This document shows positions 1 to 11,647 of a DNA stretch of 64,000 nucleotides, in pieces. The stretch is from contig KQ965746.1 in NCBI GenBank assembly GCA_001574975.1, positions 71,812 to 135,811 on the forward strand. Direction: 5' to 3'. The notes under the pieces were generated by a model, which had not been told where the DNA came from, did not search any database, and saw only the letters and a list, made by a program, of their open reading frames with translations. Both the position numbers and the translations under genes were made by a program. Position 1 is the first letter of the stretch. Each line of letters opens with the position of its first letter. The stretch comes from Gonapodya prolifera JEL478 (taxonomy: Eukaryota > Monoblepharomycota > Monoblepharidomycetes > Monoblepharidales > Gonapodyaceae).

Positions 1-1
1 C

Positions 2-278
2 CTCGACCTGCGCCGTCGCATTGCATCTGTCGCTGGACCAACCCATTTTGAACGATGTGTCACTGTGTTGGGTACCTACACCTCCGAGCTGAGCTCGCCA
101 ACAAAATCTGTTTCCAAGGAAGAAATGATGATGCTGTTGTCGCGGCTCGAGGCTCTCGTTTTGCGTGAAGGAACATTGATAGGATCCAAGGATCCAAATG
201 GTAAGTGAGAAAAGAGTCTCAACGAAGTATCTGTCATTGATCATTTCAGAACATACTCGTCAGTTTCCCCAAGATTAA
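2..278 (+). CDS. 3' end of an unrecognised protein-coding gene (partial)
   Basis: The window opens inside an open frame that reads from base 2 to a GTAAGT donor at 201. It resumes after a TTTCAG acceptor at 250 and stops with TAA at 276-278. The visible C-terminal part is about 75 residues, charged and probably helical, with a run of three methionines near residue 41, and it ends HTRQFPQD. I do not recognise a domain. The clean 49-bp intron and the continuous frame support a real gene whose start lies left of the window. Confidence 0.55.
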
Positions 279-576
279 AGCTCATATCCACCCCCGCTGG
301 CCATCTCTTTTACATGTACCACCTCCTTTGTGGATGTGTTGATGTGGACGCTGATCGAGAAGTCGTGGAAATGATAAAACGGTGTTTAGGCAAGGTGGGG
401 AGGTCTATTGGATTATGATAAGTGGTTCAATATTTCGAACGATACCAGGAAGCTAAATATGTAAATAAATTGATTGCAATGTTTTGAATGTTCCAAGCGG
501 CTCATTGGCGCTGGAATTGGAATAGAATGACCACAGTGCGCGCTCTCACTCGAGGAGTCAGTCGCTCCACCCAGCC

Positions 577-3125
577 ATGGCCTTCGAAGTGTCCAAGACG
601 GAGATCCACGACATCTTCCGCAAACTCAAGGCGAAGAGAGAAAACAAAATTGTGCGGCCCCAAAGCGAACGTGTTCGCTGCTGTTCCCCCTCTCACCATC
701 CATCCTTGCCTCCATCCGACGCTCTCCCCAACTGCCGCACTCCCAGTGCTTCGACTGCGGCGCCAAAAATCCAACATGGTCTTCGGTTACGTTCGGTGTC
801 TACCTGTGTCTGGACTGCTCCGCAGTTCACAGGAACATGGGTTAGTCCTGGGTCTCGTTGCGGGCAGCGTGGCATTGCATTAACATCGAGCTTCACTGCC
901 CTTCTTACTTGCGTGGCTCTGCTCACTTCATCACTAATCAAGGGGTCCACATCACATTTGTCCGGTGAGTCCTGGCTGCCACGAAGCTCTCAATCCGCGC
1001 TCCAACCCCATATTACAATCTACCTCGTACATCCGGTCTGCTATCATACGTCAGCTCCACTTTATTGGATTCCTGGACCCTCGATCAACTCAGAAATATG
1101 AAGTGCGGGGGGAACGATAGAATCGAAGACTTCTTCCGTCCCTATGGCGGCACGGACAAGTTCAAGGACGCGAAGCAGAAGTACACATCGAGGCAGGCGC
1201 AGCTCTATCTCGAGAAACTCGGAAAGTTGACTGCAGAGGACGCTCGTAGGTGAGTCCATCATGTCCTCTAGTATCATTCCAAGACACTCAGTCTCTCATG
1301 ATTTGGACTCTTCTCTCTTGAACACCTACCTGAACTGCGGTATCCACTGGTCCTCGCTCATTGTCTCACCGCCGTATCGATGGAATTCTTGTTCCTTTTC
1401 TCTTCATTTGGCACGTCCCCTCCAACCTACGTCGACCTCGTTGGACTCTCTCACTCTCCATTTCTATAAAACCCGCCTTTCCTCGTAATCACGACCGAAC
1501 GTCGCCTTTTTCCATTTTGCACCCACTTCCTCCAGACACCCCGACAAAATTGTTCTCGATGAGGACTCAGACAACTTGAACGCATCCACCCCCGACGCCA
1601 CCATCAAGGCCGACTTCTTCGAGGCACACTTGTCTGACCCGGTTCTCAACGGCCGCGGGTCTCCAGCTCTCGGCCGGACAGGGTCACCGGCCCTGCCAAG
1701 GTCTGGCTCCCCATCGATACGAGAGGGATCCCCCGCCTTGGGCCGTTCCAGCACCCCGACGAGTCGCCCCGGGAGCGGGTCCAATGTGGCAGGGTCCCCG
1801 TCGACGGTGGGCCTAGGCCTGGCCGGGGCAAGTGCGCAATCGACTTCATCACTGGGCGCCCAATCCGCACCTTCGCCCGCGCCTTCCCCCGCTCCGGTCA
1901 TCGCGAGAGCTGACTCGTTCTCGGCCGTTCAGACTCTGCAATCGGACCTCGCGCCAGCCCCTCGCGTAGCTACACCCCCGACCCCGCCAGCCGTGCCCAA
2001 GACTGACCCCATTCCTGTCCCGACCACCTCCACCACCACCCGCACCGCTACCCCCGTCGCGACCATCCTTGAACCAGCTCCGACCGTGAGTGCGGTCACG
2101 ACAGCCGCCCCCGCCGTCGGCTCGACGCTGGTCACCTCCAAGAAGAAGGGCCTCGGCGCCAAAAAGGCCACCAAGGCTGTGGCCATCAACTTCGAAGAGG
2201 CCGAGCGCCGCGCGAAGGAGGAGGAAGCCCGGCTGAAAGAGGAAGAGGAGCGACGCAAGAAAGCCGAGGAGGAGGCAAAGCGGGTCGATCCGTTCGCGGC
2301 CGCCCTGGCTGGGCCTGGTTCCGCGGGTGTTGGGATCGGCCGCCTGGCGTACGTGGACCCCTCGGGTGCGCCTGGTGCAGGTTCTGCCGCGGCCCAGAAG
2401 GCCAGCGATGAGGCCATGGACCGGCTAGGCATGGGTATGGGGAGGTTAGGATTCGGTTTCGACCCAGCCGCGGCAGTGCAGAATGGGGGTTCGGCAGGGT
2501 CAGCGGCGAACGCGAGGAAGCCGTCACCGTCCGTGTACACGCCCAGCCCGGCGCCGACTGTGGGCGGTGGGTTCGGGTTCGGTGGTGGGCCAGGGTTCGG
2601 CGCTATGGGAGGAGGTGGAGCGAGCGATTCGGCCGACGCGCAGAACAGATTCGGGAAGGCAAAGGCGATCAGCTCGGATATGTACTTTGGCAGAGGAAAT
2701 CATGCGGATGACGGGGGGTGAGTTGGATGTTTCGTCTTTGAACAAGAAAACACTGTTGCTTCATATCTTTTGCGTCCATGTTGCAGGGGCGAGGCAAGAG
2801 AGAAGCTGCGGCAATTTGAGGGCAAGTCAGGATTTGGAAGTGCGGAATACTACGGCCGTGATGAAGGGTGAGTTCTCTGAGATGTCGTGCATGACCTGCC
2901 ATCCATGTGTGAAAATTGACCTTGCTGCCTAGTGCCATCGAACCTTCCTCGTCTCCTACGGCCGCAAATCTCACTGACATGGCCAGCGTTGTGGGCCAAA
3001 GTGCCGCAGAGTTTGCCAAGCGTTTCTCGTCGCAGGCCCGGGACGACCTCGACTCACTATCGCGTGTAGCAAACATGGCCAGCGGTAAGCTGGCCCAGGT
3101 GCTGCAGGATTTCCAGGTGCGGTGA
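577..3125 (+). CDS. GLO3: ADP-ribosylation factor GTPase-activating protein, ArfGAP2/3 (Glo3) type
   Basis: It activates GTP hydrolysis on Arf proteins and is expected to act on COPI coats at the Golgi. Exons read by eye are 577-651, 747-840, 943-964, 1055-1249, 1536-2717, 2787-2867 and 2933-3125. The N-terminal zinc-finger GAP domain shows [20 protein letters not shown], then [12 protein letters not shown], the conserved arginine in HITFVR and then [18 protein letters not shown] low-complexity Ser/Pro/Ala middle follows, then a Lys/Glu coiled coil around genomic 2190-2290. The C-terminus has SSDMYFGRG and an amphipathic stretch ([20 protein letters not shown]) like the Glo3 motif of this subfamily. 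The start is the ATG that opens directly into the GAP domain. The first intron joins ENKI to CFDCG exactly where the family is continuous. Confidence 0.93.
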
Positions 3126-3280
3126 TTTCGTGCTTCTGTCGCGCGTCGTCAGGCGTACGCGTGTCTTATGCATCATTTGCAAAAGCGGGGAACACGCTGA
3201 GCTATTGGAACCGATGTACAAGTGTTATGTTTTTGCGGACATGGAATGTACTACTACACAAATCAAAAGCGCAGTGTGTT

Positions 3281-6200
3281 TTATTCGTTGCTACCAGTCA
3301 GAGCGTCCATCTCCCGGAGCAAATCGTCCAGTTCACCAGAGCCCTCTTCCTCCTGCCACTCCCCCTCCGCATCACCCGTTGACCCGCCTCCAGTTACGAG
3401 TTCGTCCATTTCTTTCAACAGGTCTGCTACGTCGGGCTCGGCCGAGCGCTCGTCAGGCTTGGGAGGTGGGGCGGGTGCTGGTACTTTGGAGGCGACCTTT
3501 GTTCGAACCGCGTCGTCCTCGTCGGCATCTCCCAACTCGAAGAGGTCCTTAGACAACTTCTACGAAGAAAAGTACCACAACGATTGCAATGTGGACAGGG
3601 CGACAACACATTTTGGAACTCACCATGGCGCTGGACTGCTGCCCAAGTGGGCGGGTTGGGTCGACGCTCTCTTGTGCCTTCCGGGATTCCTCTCCAGTGC
3701 TGTTGCCACGTGCAATAGCGGCGGCGGCCTCCCGCTGGAACCTTCCCTCGAGCGTGTTCAAAACAGGCGATAAACGATCATTGAGGGCGAGAATCTCCAT
3801 CAAGATGGCCTCATCTTTGACTAGATTGTCGTTAACGGCTGCCAACAACCGCGACTGTAGTGTGGAGTTTTGCAGGTAGAGTTGCTGCGGAACACATGAA
3901 CATCAGTCAAATTTTGGGTTCGCAATCGAAGGCAACATTGTGGTGGTCACTACTGACTTCAAGCAGATCCGATTCGGTGGAAAGAGAGGAGTTCGCGAGT
4001 ATCGACTCGATGATGGTGAGGCCTTCGCGGGCGGAGGCGAGGTCTTCCAAAATACTACCTCGGTCGAAGCCTCGTGCAGTGAGAGCGAGCTCAGCCTTTG
4101 TTCACAAATTTGCGGTTAGGCAAAACATCACAGTTTTTCGTTCCGAAAACTGACCGTGACCGGTTCGAGTACTGACGAGTCTCTCGCCTGCTGCATGCTT
4201 TCGGCTTGTCGTCTCTGCAGATTCTCCGCAGAAGCGGCAACTTCCGCTTCCCATTGCAGCTGTTCTTCCTCTTCACGAAGCTCTGACAGTTGAGCTTCGT
4301 CAGTTCCTGATGCCTCTAGTTCTTTTCGCCGACGTTCTTCTTCTTCTTCGATACGTGTGGCATTCTCCGAACACTTTGCCGCAATCTGACTTCGGAAGAC
4401 TTCGAGAAGGTCACCGTCGTCTGAAGAATTGGAGGAGGATGCGAAATTTGGTTTTTCGTTTACCGTCTCCCTCAAGTCGACAGAGGTGATGGTCTCGTTC
4501 TTGCGAATCGTCGCGCTCAATGCCATCAATCCACTGACATCAATTGTGTTCCCAGACAGGTCAAGGCGATGAAGCGAGTGGGTAAGTGGAAGAGCTTCGG
4601 CTAGGGCGATAGCGCCTTTATACGACATCATCATCGCGGTCATTTCAGTATCATAGAATGAAACCAGGGTGGGAAGAGTCCCACCACATACCTTCGGAGG
4701 CAACATTGGCATGGGACAAATACAATTCTTCGATTGTCCTGTTAATCGCAAGGGCGTCTTTGAGATTTTCGATCTTTAGCAGAGGCATGGGAGATTGTGC
4801 AACGCTCAATTAGTGTTAATTAAGTGAGCGAACAGTGTTCAATGCACTCACGCCGACGGTATTGGGGCCACAACACGGATTTCGAGAAAGGTTGACAACT
4901 TTGAGGCCATGATTTACTTTCTGGAAGAGTGTGAGAGTAATTCAGATGCGGGATGTGAGTTATTTGATGTGACGATGAGGACAAACCAACAGATGTCGTG
5001 TGACCTCGTTGGGAAGGACTTACAAGAGATTCTGACAGTACACGTAGACCAAAAGCGTCAATTTTACAGTCTCTCATCAGAATTTGTTTCACTGATGAGT
5101 TCAGTCCGAGCGCCATTGCAATGTACTGGACTCCAGGTCCTAATGGGTTCTCTGAGACATCCAGATGACCTAAACCTACTTTCCTTCGTGAGACTCCGCC
5201 ATTTCTCCTGTTCCGCATCCGGACTCTCCGAAGATCTTCGTCCGGAGGTATCATATCTGCAACCCATTGGGCTCCAGTAGCGTCGATGAAGCATCGCCTC
5301 AACGAAATGTAGCTCAAGTTGGAAACTGCAATACTTCGGGCGAGCACCTCTAGTAAAGTCGATCGTAACCGACATCCATCAAGCTTCAACACTTCAAGGG
5401 ATGCTCCAATCCCTTCATGGGGAGGCGAATTTGCTGGAACCGGGCCCATAGCGATGGCATGGGCAAGATAATGAACCGAAGTGCGGTCAAATGCAAGTCC
5501 CGATATGTCCAAATACTTCAGCGTCAAAGACTTGGCACGGAAAGAAAGGTTTAATTCACGGTTCCGTACGTTATTGGGTGCTCGACAAACCTTCTTCACG
5601 TAGATGCAGCAGTACTTTATTCCAGTGGCAGTGAGTTTTTGGCTTTGCAAAGCATACTCAGTATTGTGAACTTTTGACAGCTAAGAAACGATCTCACTTG
5701 TTACTTAGATTCAACCAAGGCAGCTTGTCAACGGACAGAAGGTGGTGAAGGATCACTTTGAGGGTGTCGTCATCCAGGGAACAATTCTCCAAACTTAATT
5801 GCCGAAGTCCAAAGTCACAGCTCAGAATTATGGCGAGAGGAAGAACATTCTTATTACCAATGGGGGTGCCTGTTCCAACGTTGAGTTTTGTTGGTCACAA
5901 TATCTTGTACTCCTGAATACGCGCTTACCCGACAGATCAATTTTGGTCAGTGTCTGAACCTGTCGCTCAAACGAGTCCTATCCAACAATGTATGTTTTCA
6001 GTTAAGCCCTCCTTCATTTCAGTAGACAAACTCACTTGCATCTGCTCAACGAGTTTCCCGATGGGTGTTTCTCTGTAACTCTCGCATTCAGTCATATATA
6101 AGTTATAGATCTCAGTGACTGTTGCGATCCTTGCTTCGGTATTATCGTGGTCCCCCGCTTCGCCAGCATTTTCGTCGTTAGGACTCTCCGGTCCATCTGC

Positions 6201-7143
6201 AGCGGGATCTACAGACACATCCTGCTCAGAAAATCGCACGCGCCTGCTCATACGAGCATGTTCTTCGTCCAGCGACAGATGAGATCCCATTGGCGTGATG
6301 TCGGACGGCACCACTCGAAGACCGAGAAGATTTCCTTGCGATGCGGTGGGGGAAGATGGTTGCGACGTTTCCAGGGCAGTGCCAGGGGACCGAAGGGTAT
6401 TAACGAGAGTGTTGCCGATGGTAGCGATGTTGGTTGGAAGGTGCTTTGACAACCAGGAACGCGCCCCATCGAGTGCGGCGATAGTAGTGTTGGGCGGAGG
6501 CGTCGGAACAGGTGCTTTCAGGATGCTTTTCGATCGCCGAATGCTGGAAGAACCGTGCGACTCCGAATTTCGGAGTTGATTTCCATCAAGGTTTTGGGTG
6601 TTCGGTGGGGGACTGGCCCCTTGCGAGCGTCCCACATCGAGCTCGTAGGGTGATTCATTTTGCTGCAGGAGCCAGGCGAGGGATTCATCCAGCAAAGACG
6701 ACGTCGTGTATGTCCCCTTTCCCGACGAAAGAAGATCGGAAACGATCTTTGTGATCGTGTCAGGTGGGAACCCAGCATCGATAAGCTGCGCAACCACCAC
6801 ATCGGCATCGCAACTAGAATCATCCAGCTTGCTCTCGTCTGCCCCATTCGAGACGTCTCCTGGTGGTCCGTGTCTTGAATCGTGATGATCGTTGCTTGGT
6901 GAAACCGTATTGGGTGCACCCGAATTCAACAGTCCAGCTCCATCCCCCGATGCCCCGTTGACTGCCATGGATTCACCATTTTCGCCGTTCCGAACAGGAA
7001 CTTGACAAGTACCGATGCAAGAAACAAACGGGTAGAAGCGCGCGAGGATGAATGCGAGCACATTCACGAGGGGCCGTTCATGTAAACATCGCAATCGTGA
7101 AAACGGGGACAAAAATTGATGTGCGCTCACCTTCCTGGTCCAT
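3281..7143 (-). CDS. PP1-docking LRR protein (PPP1R37-like) fused to a C-terminal GAT-like three-helix bundle
   Basis: The start is ATG at 7143 in a 13-bp first exon (7131-7143), which joins exon 6036-7000 in frame. The N-terminal 130 residues include a UBA-like stretch (VVAQLIDAGFPPDTITKIVS). RVRFSEQDVSVDP follows, matching the RVxF docking motif of PP1 partners, then an acidic run and TECESYRETPIGKLVEQMQ, as in the PPP1R37 family. Ribonuclease-inhibitor-type leucine-rich repeats occupy the next exons, for example LRQLSLENCSLDDDTL and LEVLKLDGCRLRSTLLEVLA. A coiled coil rich in Glu/Arg lies near 4190-4350. After a GTCAGT donor (about 4150) the frame continues into ARGFDRGSILEDLASAREG and NDNLVKDEAILMEILALNDR, which resemble a Tom1/GGA GAT domain. 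The last exon is acidic and ends GSNE. One junction near 4790-4845 does not splice cleanly by eye. No start codon separates the GAT part, so I treat this as one gene. It diverges from DCAF7. Confidence 0.72.
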
Positions 7144-7239
7144 TCCTTCCTAGACTTTCCTCGACTACTCCGGTTTTCCGTAGGTGAGCAAATGGTGGTT
7201 GCAGTTGCAACCGGCAAAATTGGCGCCTGTTGCGATCCC
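7144..7239. promoter_or_regulatory. Shared promoter region between the LRR-GAT gene and DCAF7
   Basis: Only about 96 bp separate the two divergent start codons, or less if DCAF7 starts at 7192. The interval must hold both core promoters and 5' leaders. I see no TATA box and assign no factor sites. Confidence 0.4.
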
Positions 7240-8742
7240 ATGGATGCAAGCGTCTTGAGCTACCGAGCGCCGTGGCCCGTGTATGGTATCTCATGGTGTA
7301 ATCGCCCGCATACATTTCGGCTCGGGGTGAGCTCCTTCATTGAGGAATATTCCAATAAGGTCTGTTGGTGTCTCCCGATTGTTCAACCCACTCTGGTCTA
7401 AGTTACAACCCAATCTCGGCTCGTTTGGACCTATGTTGGCCAGATTCAAGTTATTTCTCTGCCAGACAGATCCCACGAGTTTGTACGGGTCGCCGAAGCC
7501 GACCATCAATACCCCGTCACGAAACTGGCATGGATTCCTCCAAAGGTGCGTCGATTGTGCCTTGGTAACTTTCGCCATGAACCACGACTGACATATAGCG
7601 AACTTTACCCCGTTCTGATTCCTAGAATGTCAACGTGGAGCTCATGGCAACCACAGGGGACTTCCTTCGGATATGGGACTACAGGGACACGCACGTTCTG
7701 GGATCGGCTGGGGGGGCTAGTCTAACGCTCAAAGCGACGCTTGCCAATATCCGGAAGATGTCGGTACGTTTCGTCGTCGATCGCTCGCATGACAGTGCCG
7801 GTCAGAAACGATGATTCACATCCTTCAGACGAAACGAGACTACTCCGCTCCCCTCACCAGTTTCGACTGGAACAGCGAAGATCCAGCGATGATCGTCACC
7901 TGTAGTATCGATACCACCTGCACCGTCTGGGACATTAATGTTCGTGCCACCACAGAGACATGAAAAGTGCGAGTGTTGCCCTTACACCTTCTGTAGACCC
8001 AACAAGCGAAAACGCAGCTCATTGCACACGACAAGGAAGTCTACGACGTTGCATTCGCCCGAGGGACAGACATTTTCGCCAGCGTCGGCGCTGACGGCTC
8101 CGTCCGCATGTTCGACCTGCGGTAAGACCTGTGCTGCACCAATTCCAAGCTCGCGACCGACCACCCGCAACCCGCCTTTCCTCATTCCCTTAGATCGCTC
8201 GACCACTCCACAATCATGTACGAAACCCCTCCCCACGCCACCTCCCAAGTCGGTGCCGCCGAGAACCCAGCCCTGCTGCGACTGTCCTGGAACAAGCAGG
8301 ACCCCAACTACATGGCTACATTCCAGGTCGACGACAACCAGGTCATTCTCCTCGACGTGCGCGTGCCCGCCGTGCCCGTTACCCACTTGCAGGGCCACCG
8401 CGCAAACGTCAACGCCATACAGTGGTCGCCGTCCAGCACTGATATGCTGTGCAGCGCAGGTGAGAACGGGTTTGGGGTCGGGGGTACCGGCGCTGGCACC
8501 ACCAGCGTTTTGTACACATTTGAGTGATTTGATGCTCACTTCTGTCAACGATTGCAGGTGATGACAGCCAAGCCTTGGTATGGCAAGTTGACGCGAGCGC
8601 ACAGACCAAGAACCAGCCGATCACGGTCCCTGCGATGGTGTACGACGCGGAGGCCGAGGTGAGCTCTCTGCACTGGAACGGGGCCATGTCGGACTGGGTC
8701 GGGTTCGCGAGCGGGAACACGGTGAACGCGGTCAAGATTTAA
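7240..8742 (+). CDS. DCAF7: WD40-repeat protein, DCAF7/WDR68 (TTG1/LWD) family
   Basis: This beta-propeller scaffold binds DYRK/HIPK-type kinases and CUL4-DDB1 in other eukaryotes. Exons read by eye are 7240-7359, 7444-7545, 7626-7763, 7829-7939, 7997-8121, 8194-8459 and 8558-8742. The joins keep the family signatures: [98 protein letters not shown] and [17 protein letters not shown]. The length, about 350 residues, is normal. The ATG at 7192 is an alternative in-frame start that would add 16 residues. The last 130 bases and the 3' flank are copied at 13191-13400. Confidence 0.93.
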
Positions 8743-8975
8743 CTGTATGAATAATGCATGTCTTGGAGTACATTTAATTGTCGAATACGCAAATGAAGCG
8801 AGATAGTTTTCTCAGACCTGTACCAATGTATCGGAAATTGAAAATGAGAAAAAGACGAGACCAGCCGAAAAACCCAAAACAATCAAGGGTGCGCCAGCAG
8901 CCAATGGTGGATGCCCTGGTGCGGCTACCATTCCAGTTCCTCGAAAGGATCGTCCTTGGCAACACGTCTTTCCCC
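8614..8975 (+). repeat. Left copy of a ~360-bp direct duplication (DCAF7 3' end + F-box 3' end)
   Basis: It begins at CAGCCGATCACGGTCCC and covers the last 42 codons of DCAF7, its 3' flank and part of a reversed F-box tail. It pairs with 13191-13560. The two are nearly identical over about 210 bases, up to the shared TTTTCTCAGACCTGTA, and then diverge gradually. This copy contains the functional DCAF7 end. Confidence 0.85.
8812..8975 (-). pseudogene. Remnant of the 3' end of the FBXO31-like F-box gene
   Basis: On the reverse strand this stretch keeps FRGTGMVAAPGHPPLA, APLIVL and FSFSISDT. These align with FRGSGTVAMPGYREAS, AHLIVL and FSFARSISDT at the C-terminus of the intact F-box gene (13407-13560). 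No other part of that gene is present here. It lies directly after the DCAF7 3' untranslated region, as the intact F-box tail does in the second copy at 13.3 kb. It is best explained as one arm of a direct duplication. Confidence 0.7.
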
Positions 8976-9219
8976 GTGGGGCAGAACCAAGTCGTGTACC
9001 AAAAGGGCTTAAAGGTCGGGGACTAAAGTGTTCTTCAATGTTTCCTGAAACTCTTCTCATCCGCGATCACTGTTGCTTAACGAACATCAGAAAAGTGCAC
9101 TTTAACAAAGTGAGCTAGTACATCCATCCTCACTTATGTATCACCTCTCGCTCTTATGTATCACGTTCGCGTTTGAGGCAACCTTGCTCAACCCAATTCT
9201 GGCGCCAACGCCACTTCCG

Positions 9220-9316
9220 GCCATGGAGCCTGCGACCGTTGCAGCACTGCTTACTGTCGCAGATATCGCAACCTGTTACAAAAAGCCAAATTTAGACTTC
9301 ATTGATCAAATCGACA
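9220..9316 (+). pseudogene. Possible truncated first exon of an unknown protein
   Basis: An ATG at 9220, or one upstream at 9136 in the same frame, opens about 33 residues including ATVAALLTVADIATCYKK and LDFIDQIDI. It ends at a GTATGT donor-like site. No continuation exists: the next 60 bases run into the 3' end of a gene on the opposite strand. The sequence could be a gene cut off by rearrangement, or chance. No family is assigned. Confidence 0.3.
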
Positions 9317-9399
9317 TCAGTATGTTGGTTTCGGCTCACAGATGACGCAACAATCCTGTTTTAATGGGAACAATGGTAAGCAGAGCATCATAGGGCACA

Positions 9400-11410
9400 T
9401 CGTCACAAAGGTACACTCACGGAGCTAGAGCAATCACCGCGGTCAGAACAATCCCCCCAACTACGGCTCCAGCTAGCGTGTACGTCACAACCACGAGCAT
9501 GTCGACGCCTTTCTGTGATTTAAAAAGTCCACGTTTTAACGCTTCTTTTCCCCATTCTGGTATGTTTTCTGCCACCTGTAGCGCCAACTTGAATCGGGAA
9601 CAGTATCAATTTTAAAACAGCCACCACCGGTGCCCATTTGCTCTGCTGATACTTACTGATATACCAACAATGCAGCCTCCTACGATGGTAAGAGCTACAA
9701 GTACCGTAGACCCAGCAAAAAACGTCCCCACCATGGTCCCAAAAGTTTTGGCAGCAGCAACTGGAAGGACTGCATCACGTAACAATGTCCAAAGGATTTG
9801 CTTCCATGTCTCTATGTTAAGCAAAGCACTTGTGTTGGAGGGTGTTGACGGAATTTCATGTCCGGCATTGTGCGAGAGGTCCATTCGGATTATCCCCAGT
9901 TGGTGTGGCTGCGACTCAGAGATTGCCGCCTTGTCAACCTTAAAGGTGCACTCGGTGCTTTCACCAGATATGCTCGTGCCACCAATGGTAACCTTGATCC
10001 GCTGATCCACTAGTGCTGGGGTGGGAATGTAACCAGTACTTTCTTTACGGAAGTGAAAACAAATGTCAGAAAAAAATTTGAAATCAGCTAAAACTAGATC
10101 TGGAACCCACTAACCAATAGCCGGGAGTACTGGTTGCTGTCATTGCAATTGAGGCATCACTGTCAGATTTGAGGTAACAGTGAGATCATCAATTGCATCA
10201 TCTCACCAGTACCAAACAGTGAGCAAGCGGCCCTGGGCATTTAAAACTCACCTAGAAGAACATTGACGCAATCAGGGAAAGTAAAATTGGTAACAGGAAA
10301 GGACAAATTACGTACTGTGACCGTGTCATTGTCTGGGTGCTTTTGCACGACTTGTGCTTTTGGAAACTCTTGTGGCTCCAACTCTGGGAAAATCTCTGCA
10401 AGGAAATCACGCATTTTTTGGTCCCATAGTGAGAGACCCAGCAACGCGTCATTCCATGGGCAGTAGCCCTGTGGTTCGAGCACCCAAGTAACTTCTCTGT
10501 CTACCATGTGTGTTTGAACGATGACTTGATTTTGGGGATTTGGGTTGGTTGAAGGAGGAGTGGCAATGTGCGACTTTGACGATTCTGTCGTCGCTGATTT
10601 AATCATAAACCTTACTTCTCCTTTGGGAGGAAGTTGGACGACGACTGTGCGACCAGTAAGCCTAGAAAGTTTCAGCTTTGTTGCTGGCGTGCGACAGGAT
10701 GCAATGAATATAAAAGCGCAATGCAAACAGGTAGTGCCGGCGACACCAACCTTTCTCCGCAACCTCGTTTATGATGGATGCCTTCGGCTGCGGTCCCATG
10801 TGGTCTTCAATCATCTCTGCTGCCGCAGAAATTTCTTTTATTTTTTGAGCTTCTTGAGCTGCTGGTTTCCAAAGGACCTATTAAAGATGGTGCCAATTTG
10901 CGTTGCGGACACAATATTTGAAAGTCTCACAGTCACGGACTCGGGTTGCCTCGCTCCTTCCGGCTTCCAAGATACTCGCACAACGTTTCCGAGCTGAGAA
11001 GCAAGTTCCGTGTCCTGCTCCAGAAGGAGTGTTTTGATGTGCTCCTCCCAGTAGCCAACATTATCCAGCTCCGTACTCCAATCAAACTTGTCAACCACGC
11101 TAAGGGTGGTAGGAACACGCTCCTCGTCCACTGTTCGTACGACAGGCATACCAGGTCTCGGTGAGGGTGAACGCGACCTCACAGAGTCGGCAAAGCGTAA
11201 CCGGTGGCGATGATTGCCGACCGGGATCGTCAATATAATTCCGCAAAGGATCTCCATCTTGCGACGAAGGGCTTATCACAGGGTAAAGAAACGTCCATGT
11301 GTTTGTCGTGCTTTTGGAAACGTGGGGAACTGAACGCCACCTTGTTTGGCTGCTTGGCCACCCAACGCCCCGATATTCACACCGCCAGGTGGGCGTGAAG
11401 CAGCAGACAT
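9400..11410 (-). CDS. Unknown protein with repeated beta-rich module and glycine-rich membrane C-terminus (cluster member A)
   Basis: Several reverse-strand exons form one probable gene. The likely start is ATG at 11410, opening a Gly/Pro-rich stretch (PPGGVNIGALGGQAAKQGG). Next comes a module ending PESVTVRLSNI, then a helical exon (AAQEAQKIKEISAAAEMIED). A second, related module ends NDTVTVRNLSFPV. A third segment has RIKVTIGGTSISGESTECTF, then ETWKQILWTLLRDAVLP and a hydrophobic Gly-rich helix (VALTIVGGCIVGI). The last exon carries TYTLAGAVVGGIVLTAVIALAP, a glycine-zipper-like membrane helix. No known domain is recognised. The frame is open across long exons and splice-like sites join them, but not every junction was proven. 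It is a paralogue of the gene at 12273-13057. Confidence 0.5.
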
Positions 11411-11647
11411 TTTAGTGGCTTGTTTATCCAATCACTTGTTTTTCATGAACTTTGGTGAGCATGTGTATGTATGAAGCAGGAAACCTCCATAATACACATT
11501 GGGATTCCCCGGCGACTCCAAGCACTCTCTATGCGATAAATGCCAGACCGAAAACAGCCATTTATACCACATAAATCATTCATAACCTAATCCTACAGCA
11601 TTTGCGCAACAGTGTGGCTTCCTTAACAAAGGTTCCCAATCCGGAAT

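Noticed and set aside
7240-8742. Reading the DCAF7 region as a peroxisomal or generic WD protein
   Set aside because: Family-specific blocks ([32 protein letters not shown]) fit only the DCAF7/TTG1 family.
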